NCBI RefSeq assembly: GCF_024158145.1
Contig: NZ_JAMYXM010000001.1
Coordinates: 1,426,001-1,490,000 of the forward strand
DNA from: Notoacmeibacter sp. MSK16QG-6
GTDB taxonomy: Bacteria > Pseudomonadota > Alphaproteobacteria > Rhizobiales > Rhizobiaceae
DNA length: 64,000 nt
Direction: 5' to 3'
Below are positions 58,732 to 64,000 of the stretch, one piece after another (positions within the stretch are counted from its first letter, which is position 1; every line of letters starts with the position of its first letter). The translations under genes were made by a program, and so were the position numbers. The notes beneath the pieces are model-generated. The model was not told the DNA's origin. It did not search any database and saw only the letters and a list, made by a program, of their open reading frames with translations.

Positions 58732-60345
58732 ATGGCAACCGAAATCCGCGTCCCCTCGCTTGGCGAAAGCGTGAGTGAGGCCCAGATCGGCGAAATCTAC
58801 AAAAAGGTTGGCGACACGGTCGCCAAGGATGAGAGCCTTCTGGAACTCGAAACCGACAAGGCGGCGCAGGAGCTGCCTTCTCCCGTTTCCGGCACGATCA
58901 CCGAGATCGCCGTTGAGACGGGAGATGAGGTCGAGATCGATACACTGCTCATGACGATCGAAGAGGGTGCTGCTTCTTCTGGCGGTGGTGAGAAGGCCGC
59001 GGATAAGCCGGCGGCCGACAAATCGCAGAAAGAGCCATCCGGCAGCGGCGGCGCCGGCGGAAGCAGTGGCGGTAAGCTGGTCGACGTCAATACGCCGTCG
59101 GCTGGCGAAAGCGTGACCGAAGCGGATATTGGCGAAATCTTCGTCAAAGTGGGCGATACGGTGAAAGCCGATGATCCCTTGCTCGAACTCGAAACCGACA
59201 AAGCTGCGCAGGAAGTGCCGGCTCCGGTTGGCGGCGTCATTCGTGAGATTGCCGTTTCCGAAGGCGATACGGTCGAGCCGGGCGATCTGCTGGTCAAGAT
59301 CGAAGAGGGCGCACAGGGCGGTTCGGCTTCGAGCGATGACAAGGCTGCCGATTACGGCGGCGGCAAGCAGATCCGCGGCGAATCGGGAACCACCGCCAGC
59401 CGCGATGAACGTCACGATGGCGATATGGACGGTGCAGGCCGCGATCCAGCGCCGGCAGCGGCCAAGCTCATGCGGGAAAACGATCTGACGAAGAGCGAAA
59501 TCTCCGGCTCCGGCAAGGGTGGTCAGATTCTGAAGGGTGACGTGCTTGCAGCCATCGAGCGCGGCAAGGATGAAAGCTCTTCCCCCGCGCCGAAGAAGGA
59601 AAGCAAGCCGGCGCCGGCGCGCCCGGCGTCACAGCCGGACGACGCGGAACGCGAAGAACGCGTGAAGATGAGCCGGCTTCGCCAGACCATCGCGAAGCGC
59701 CTGAAAGGTGCGCAGGAGACAGCCGCGATGCTGACCACCTTCAACGAGGTGGATATGAGCGCGGTGATGGATCTGCGTAAGAAGTACAAGGAAGTGTTCG
59801 AGAAGAAGCACGGCGTGAAGCTCGGTTTCATGGGCTTCTTCACCAAGGCCGTCTGTCATGCGCTGCAGGAAATACCTGCTGTGAATGCCGAGATCGATGG
59901 CAGCGACATCATCTACAAGCATTTCGCTCATATCGGCGTAGCAGTGGGCACCGATCGCGGGCTTGTCGTTCCGGTCGTTCGTGATGCCGATCAGATGTCG
60001 ATTGCCGAAATCGAGAAGGAAATCGGCCGGCTTGGCCTTGCGGCGCGCGATGGCGAACTGACCATGGCCGACATGCAGGGGGGTACCTTCACCATATCGA
60101 ATGGTGGCGTTTACGGCTCGTTGATGTCCACGCCGATCCTGAACAGTCCGCAATCGGGCATTCTCGGCATGCACAAGATCCAGGAGCGGCCGATGGTTGT
60201 CGGCGGGCAGATCGTTGTGCGGCCGATGATGTATCTGGCGCTTTCCTACGATCACCGGATCGTCGACGGCAAGGAAGCCGTAACTTTCCTCGTGCGCGTC
60301 AAGGAAAGTCTGGAAGACCCCGAACGCCTCGTTCTGGACCTGTAG
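58732..60345 (+). CDS. sucB: dihydrolipoyl succinyltransferase with two lipoyl domains
   Basis: 537 residues, longer than the usual 400-420. Two lipoyl domains are present: lipoyl lysines K43 and K157, both in ETDKAAQE, joined by a Gly/Ser/Ala linker (about 80-114). Then comes an E1/E3-binding domain ([24 protein letters not shown] split over 240-275) and the catalytic acyltransferase core ending in DHRIVDG with H508 and D512. The two lipoyl domains are very similar, suggesting duplication. E2 normally has one such domain in 2-oxoglutarate complexes, so this is unusual. Confidence 0.95.
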   Translation: MATEIRVPSLGESVSEAQIGEIYKKVGDTVAKDESLLELETDKAAQELPSPVSGTITEIAVETGDEVEIDTLLMTIEEGAASSGGGEKAADKPAADKSQKEPSGSGGAGGSSGGKLVDVNTPSAGESVTEADIGEIFVKVGDTVKADDPLLELETDKAAQEVPAPVGGVIREIAVSEGDTVEPGDLLVKIEEGAQGGSASSDDKAADYGGGKQIRGESGTTASRDERHDGDMDGAGRDPAPAAAKLMRENDLTKSEISGSGKGGQILKGDVLAAIERGKDESSSPAPKKESKPAPARPASQPDDAEREERVKMSRLRQTIAKRLKGAQETAAMLTTFNEVDMSAVMDLRKKYKEVFEKKHGVKLGFMGFFTKAVCHALQEIPAVNAEIDGSDIIYKHFAHIGVAVGTDRGLVVPVVRDADQMSIAEIEKEIGRLGLAARDGELTMADMQGGTFTISNGGVYGSLMSTPILNSPQSGILGMHKIQERPMVVGGQIVVRPMMYLALSYDHRIVDGKEAVTFLVRVKESLEDPERLVLDL

Positions 60346-60351
60346 GGGAAG

Positions 60352-60849
60352 ATGCGGCCCGGCGCGCCATTGCTGTTGGTTCTGGCTGTCGGGCTTGCCG
60401 TTTCGCAGCCGGCCTACGCCATCTGTCTCCAGGGCCATGCGATCTATCACACGGCCAACAGCCGGACTGAACTGGCCTTCGTGACGCCGAAGGACGTGCC
60501 GCCTAGAATCCATGAGGTCGATGTGCGGCTCGGTGCATTGGAAAGCCGGGCCTACATCAACCCGTCCGCCGAACTGGACCAGCCGGTGATGACGCTGCCA
60601 CATCAATGTCTTGAAGACGATTTGACGCAAGACGATCTGGAGTCATGCATTCTTTACCGCAGCGTGGTGTACGCGCTGTCTGCGGGCGAGACGCTGCGTA
60701 TGCTTCCTGATGCTGACGAACAAGCGGCCTCGCAGATTCTGCTGCCGAATTTCAGCATTTCACTCTACCACAATCCGGCGCTCGATCCCATCGAAGCGCG
60801 GCAGAATGCGGGAGACATCTTCACGCTGTCGGGGTGTGGGCATGAGTGA
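60352..60849 (+). CDS. exported protein of unknown function between sucB and the SDR gene
   Basis: 165 residues with a signal peptide (ending SQPAYA). Mature cysteines C25, C86, C99 and C162 may pair. No recognised domain. It starts seven bases past the sucB stop and its end overlaps the next gene by eight bases, so the three genes are probably one transcript. Why an exported protein is placed among TCA genes is unclear. Confidence 0.75.
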   Translation: MRPGAPLLLVLAVGLAVSQPAYAICLQGHAIYHTANSRTELAFVTPKDVPPRIHEVDVRLGALESRAYINPSAELDQPVMTLPHQCLEDDLTQDDLESCILYRSVVYALSAGETLRMLPDADEQAASQILLPNFSISLYHNPALDPIEARQNAGDIFTLSGCGHE

Positions 60850-61594
60850 CAAAGGCCTTCTCCTCGTCACGGGCGGCTCGCGCGGGATCGGCGCAGCGGT
60901 CTGTCGGCTGGCCTCTCGGGATGGCTGGGCAGTCGCGCTCACCTACCGTTCAGCGAAAGGCGAGGCGGAAGCGGTCGCAGCCGATATCAGACGGGGTGGC
61001 GGAACCGTCTCGATCCATCAGTGCGATACGGCGGACCGCAGTTCGATCGCGGGGCTGTTTGGCGAGATCGATGCTTTGGGCATTCCGTTGAAGGGCCTCG
61101 CCAATAATGCCGGCATCATCAACCCTTTCACCGCCTTTATCGATGCCGACCCGGATCGCATGGAACGGCTTTATGCCGTCAATCTAACCGGTGCGACGAT
61201 CGTTCTTCAGGAAGCTGCAAAACGCATGGCGAAGAGCCGCGGCGGGCAGGGCGGCGCGATCATCAACACCTCCTCCATCGCCAGCCGGCTGGGCGGCGCC
61301 GGTGCATGTGTCGACTATTCGGCCTCGAAGGCCGCTCTCGATGTGCTGACCTTCGGCCTCGGACGGGAACTGGCGAGCGAGGGCATCCGCGTCAATGCGG
61401 TGCGGCCCGGCATCATCGAAACTGACATTCATTCCGACACCGGCAATCCCAACCGCGTGGCGGATCTGACCGACGAATTGCCGATGAAGCGGGCGGGAAG
61501 CGCCGAAGAGGTGGCGGAAACCATTCTCTTCCTGCTTTCCGAACGCGCCTCTTATGTGAGCAACGCGCTCGTCGATATTGGCGGCGGACGCTGA
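60842..61594 (+). CDS. SDR family oxidoreductase in the suc-lpd operon
   Basis: 250 residues with TGGSRGIG (10-17), the NNAG sequence in GLANNAGI, the YSASK active site and VDIGGGR C-terminus. The LTYRSAK stretch after beta2 is typical of NADP-linked 3-oxoacyl-like reductases. Start at 60842 overlaps the preceding gene. Substrate unknown. Confidence 0.88.
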   Translation: MSDKGLLLVTGGSRGIGAAVCRLASRDGWAVALTYRSAKGEAEAVAADIRRGGGTVSIHQCDTADRSSIAGLFGEIDALGIPLKGLANNAGIINPFTAFIDADPDRMERLYAVNLTGATIVLQEAAKRMAKSRGGQGGAIINTSSIASRLGGAGACVDYSASKAALDVLTFGLGRELASEGIRVNAVRPGIIETDIHSDTGNPNRVADLTDELPMKRAGSAEEVAETILFLLSERASYVSNALVDIGGGR

Positions 61595-61643
61595 GGTCGG
61601 GACGTGAAATCCAACGAAGTGACGACAAGGACGAAGTGACAGT

Positions 61644-63047
61644 ATGGCCTATGATGTGATCGTAATCGGAAGCGGACCGGGCGGCTATGTCTGCGCCATC
61701 AAGGCTGCGCAACTCGGCCTCAAAACCGCTGTGGTGGAAAAGCGCGCAACCCTTGGCGGCACTTGCCTCAATATTGGCTGCATCCCGTCCAAGGCGCTGC
61801 TTCACGCATCGGAGGAGTTTCACAAGGCCGGCCACGAATTCGAACAGCTCGGCATCAAGGTCGGCACGCCGGAACTCGATCTGCCGGCGATGATGGCGCA
61901 CAAGGACAAGACGGTGAAGTCCAATGTCGACGGCGTGGAGTTTCTATTCAAGAAGAACAAGATCGACAGGTTTCGCGGCACGGGCCGCATTGCCGGGCAG
62001 GGGCAGGTCGTCGTCGCCAAGGATGACGGATCGGAAGAAACCGTCGAAGGCAAGAATATCGTTATTGCGACAGGCTCTGACGTCGCCGGTATTCCAGGAG
62101 TCGAGGTCGATATCGATGAAGAGGTGATCGTATCGTCCACCGGCGGTATCGCGCTGGATAATGTCCCGCAGCGTATGATTGTCGTCGGCGGCGGCGTGAT
62201 CGGGCTGGAGCTCGGTTCGGTCTGGAAACGGCTTGGCGCGGACGTCACGGTTATCGAGTTTCTGCCGAAGATCCTTGGCGGCATGGATGGCGAGATTTCC
62301 AAACAGTTCCAGAGGCTTCTGAAGAAGCAGGGTGTCGATGTCCGGCTATCGTCCAAGGTGACGGCGGTTGAAAAGGGCGAGAACAGCGCCTCCGTCACGT
62401 TCGAGCCGGTCGATGGCGGCGATGCGGAAACGATGGAAGCCGATATCGTTCTGATCTCGACGGGCCGCCGGCCCTACACCGATTCGCTTGGCCTCGACGA
62501 TGCCGGGATCGAAACCGATCGCGGCCGCGTGGTCATCGACGATCATTTTGCTACCAATGTGAACGGTATTTACGCAATCGGCGATGTCGTGCGTGGGCCG
62601 ATGCTGGCGCACAAGGCCGAAGACGAAGGCATAGCCGTTGCCGAAATTCTTGCCGGGCAGGCCGGCCACGTCAATTACGACGTCATTCCTTCTGTCGTTT
62701 ACACCGCGCCGGAAGTCGCCTCCGTCGGCAAAACGGAAGAAGAGTTGAAAGAAGCCGGTGTCGAATACAGCGTCGGGAAATTCAGCTTTTCGGCCAATGG
62801 CCGGGCGCGCGCCATGCTGACGACTGACGGGTTTGTGAAGGTTCTAGCCGATAAGAAAACGGACCGTGTGCTTGGCGTTCACATTCTTGGGCACAATGCC
62901 GGCGAGATGATCCACGAGGCGGCCGTTCTGATGGAATTCTCCGGCTCCAGCGAAGATCTGGCGCGTACCTGCCACGCGCATCCGACCATGAGCGAAGCCG
63001 TGCGGGAGGCGGCGCTAGCCTGTTTCGCAAAGCCAATTCACAGCTAA
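61644..63047 (+). CDS. lpdA: dihydrolipoyl dehydrogenase
   Basis: 467 residues. FAD motif IGSGPGG, redox disulphide C41-x4-C46 in GGTCLNIGCIPSK, and the C-terminal HAHPTMSEAVREAA with the base histidine. It reoxidises lipoyl groups for SucAB. A terminator follows, ending the operon. Confidence 0.97.
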   Translation: MAYDVIVIGSGPGGYVCAIKAAQLGLKTAVVEKRATLGGTCLNIGCIPSKALLHASEEFHKAGHEFEQLGIKVGTPELDLPAMMAHKDKTVKSNVDGVEFLFKKNKIDRFRGTGRIAGQGQVVVAKDDGSEETVEGKNIVIATGSDVAGIPGVEVDIDEEVIVSSTGGIALDNVPQRMIVVGGGVIGLELGSVWKRLGADVTVIEFLPKILGGMDGEISKQFQRLLKKQGVDVRLSSKVTAVEKGENSASVTFEPVDGGDAETMEADIVLISTGRRPYTDSLGLDDAGIETDRGRVVIDDHFATNVNGIYAIGDVVRGPMLAHKAEDEGIAVAEILAGQAGHVNYDVIPSVVYTAPEVASVGKTEEELKEAGVEYSVGKFSFSANGRARAMLTTDGFVKVLADKKTDRVLGVHILGHNAGEMIHEAAVLMEFSGSSEDLARTCHAHPTMSEAVREAALACFAKPIHS

Positions 63048-63065
63048 AGCGGATACTCGAAAGGG

Positions 63066-63092
63066 AAAAGCCCGCCGATCAGGCGGGCTTTT
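63066..63092. terminator. bidirectional intrinsic terminator after lpdA
   Basis: AAAAGCCCGCC (63066-63076) pairs with GGCGGGCTTTT (63082-63092) around GATCA. Because A- and T-runs flank both sides, it can serve lpdA and the convergent glycine-rich gene. Confidence 0.9.
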
Positions 63093-63126
63093 CTATGGCC
63101 AATGCTATAAAAGCAGTCCGAAATTC

Positions 63127-63348
63127 TTACTGACCGCCATCGGGCGCGGGTGCGTCAGGCACTTCCGGTGCTTCGACATTGACGTCGACATCTCCGCCAC
63201 CGCCAGTCATTTCGCCAAAGCCGCCGCCAAAGAACCACCATAGACCAAGAGCGATCAGGATGACGAGGATGATGGCGAAGATCCAGCCGCCTCCGCCACC
63301 ACCGCCGCCATTGTTCGTGACGATAACCTCACGTTCGCGTTCAGCCAT
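63127..63348 (-). CDS. glycine-rich single-helix membrane protein
   Basis: 73 residues: a short charged N-terminus (MAEREREVIVTNN), a run of eight glycines, one transmembrane helix (about 22-40) with tryptophans, then Gly/Asp/Pro-rich acidic tail (VDVNVEAPEVPDAPAPDGG). GGAG precedes the ATG. Similar small proteins occur in Hyphomicrobiales; no function known. Confidence 0.78.
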   Translation of the reverse strand: MAEREREVIVTNNGGGGGGGGWIFAIILVILIALGLWWFFGGGFGEMTGGGGDVDVNVEAPEVPDAPAPDGGQ

Positions 63349-63482
63349 GAAAATCTCCTAAAATAATTTAAGTCCCGGCGGAGAAATGTCGTTCATATGC
63401 AAAAGGTTCCCTGCATAGAACCGGATGCTTAATATCGACTTCTTCCTCTACGTCAATTCGGGTCTGAACCGTTCGTAAGTCC

Positions 63483-64000
63483 CTATGCCAGAAAGGCTAT
63501 CCAGCCTGTGATGGTGAAGATCGACAGGATTGTCGAGACCATGACCACTGAGGCCGAGAGACGCACGCCCTTGTCATAAAGCAGAGCGAACAGATAGGTA
63601 TTCACCCCCGCGGGCATAGCTGCCAAAAGGGTCGCACCCCGAATTTGCGTGTCATTTAGACCGAGGCCGAAACGCCCCAGCGCCCAGGCAATAGCGGGAT
63701 GCACGATAAGAAGCAGGGCACAGACGATTAGCGTCTCCGACAGTTCGCTGCGGATTTGTAATGTGGACAGGCTGATGCCGATCCCGACCAACGCGGCCGG
63801 GATAGCGCTTGCCGCCAGCATATCGACAGCCATCATCAAGGGTTCGGGAACCGGCAAGCCCGTCAGATTAACGACAATTCCCGCCACAACGCCTGCGAGA
63901 AGCGGGTTGGCGACGATGCGCCTCAGCCCATCGGCAATACGGCGCGATCTGTTGCCATTGCTCGGTCGAGCGATCTCCATCGCTGTCATCCCAACGGGAT
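63483..64000 (-). CDS. AEC family (auxin efflux carrier-type) transporter, 3' half
   Basis: The open frame runs to the window edge, so the N-terminal half lies beyond. The visible 172 residues contain the C-terminal five membrane helices of an AEC transporter: NPLLAGVVAGIVVNLTGLPVP, ASAIPAALVGIGISLS and MPAGVNTYLFALLYDKGV. These transporters move malonate, malate or other acids in bacteria. Substrate not known. Confidence 0.85.
   Translation of the reverse strand, partial: PVGMTAMEIARPSNGNRSRRIADGLRRIVANPLLAGVVAGIVVNLTGLPVPEPLMMAVDMLAASAIPAALVGIGISLSTLQIRSELSETLIVCALLLIVHPAIAWALGRFGLGLNDTQIRGATLLAAMPAGVNTYLFALLYDKGVRLSASVVMVSTILSIFTITGWIAFLA

Noticed and set aside
63290-63312. CGG/CGC repeat run as a microsatellite
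   Set aside because: It encodes the glycine run of the small membrane protein and is explained by it.

Overview
This window is chromosomal DNA of a GC-rich alphaproteobacterium, most likely of the order Hyphomicrobiales (Rhizobiales). The evidence is gene order and family content: acnA divergent from ccmABCDG; a dapF-mtaB-ftsY-yciB block; zapE ahead of mdh-sucCDAB-lpdA; an Omp19-type lipoprotein; an IalB-family protein next to rlmN; and DUF2794, DUF1223 and DUF4174 proteins. Genus cannot be set from sequence alone. I saw no tRNA or rRNA gene, insertion sequence, prophage or CRISPR array. Almost every base is explained by tightly packed, often overlapping core genes.

Layout. 1-12 kb: leucine and aspartate-family biosynthesis (leuD end, leuB, asd), interrupted by small conserved genes and by a minus-strand pair recognised as plcP-agt, a phosphate-starvation lipid-remodelling operon with a clear Pho box. 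12-21 kb: an M3 peptidase, an endonuclease/phosphatase-fold protein, a MarR-MFS efflux operon, a luciferase-like oxidoreductase, bluB (which lacks any ATG/GTG/TTG start) and argG. 21-35 kb: an MscS channel, rlmN, an IalB protein, phhB, a BCCT osmolyte transporter, thpR, tesA divergent from the ybbA-ybbP ABC exporter, and an orphan two-subunit TPP decarboxylase resembling sulfopyruvate/phosphonopyruvate decarboxylase. 35-48 kb: aconitase, cytochrome c maturation genes ccmABCDG, a diguanylate cyclase with an inhibitory I-site, then yciB, ftsY, mtaB and dapF. 48-63 kb: omp19, zapE, a small VOC/EamA operon, then a TCA block mdh-(hyp)-sucC-sucD-sucA-sucB-(hyp)-(SDR)-lpdA. SucB carries two lipoyl domains. 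The window ends inside an AEC-family transporter.

How the parts work together. The mdh-suc-lpd block and acnA encode most of the oxidative TCA steps from citrate to oxaloacetate except isocitrate, succinate dehydrogenases and fumarase. ccmABCDG supports c-type cytochromes for the same respiration. plcP and agt would replace phospholipids with phosphorus-free glycolipids when phosphate is scarce. BCCT and MscS are opposite arms of osmotic adaptation.

The most notable observations are the PhoB-type promoter before plcP-agt, an apparent AUU start for bluB, the double-lipoyl SucB, a hairpin covering the ribosome site of a 64-residue membrane protein, alternative hairpins in the mdh leader, and the orphan decarboxylase pair. 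I did not find a clearly new multi-gene defence or mobile system. The candidates for novelty are regulatory sites and small unassigned genes.
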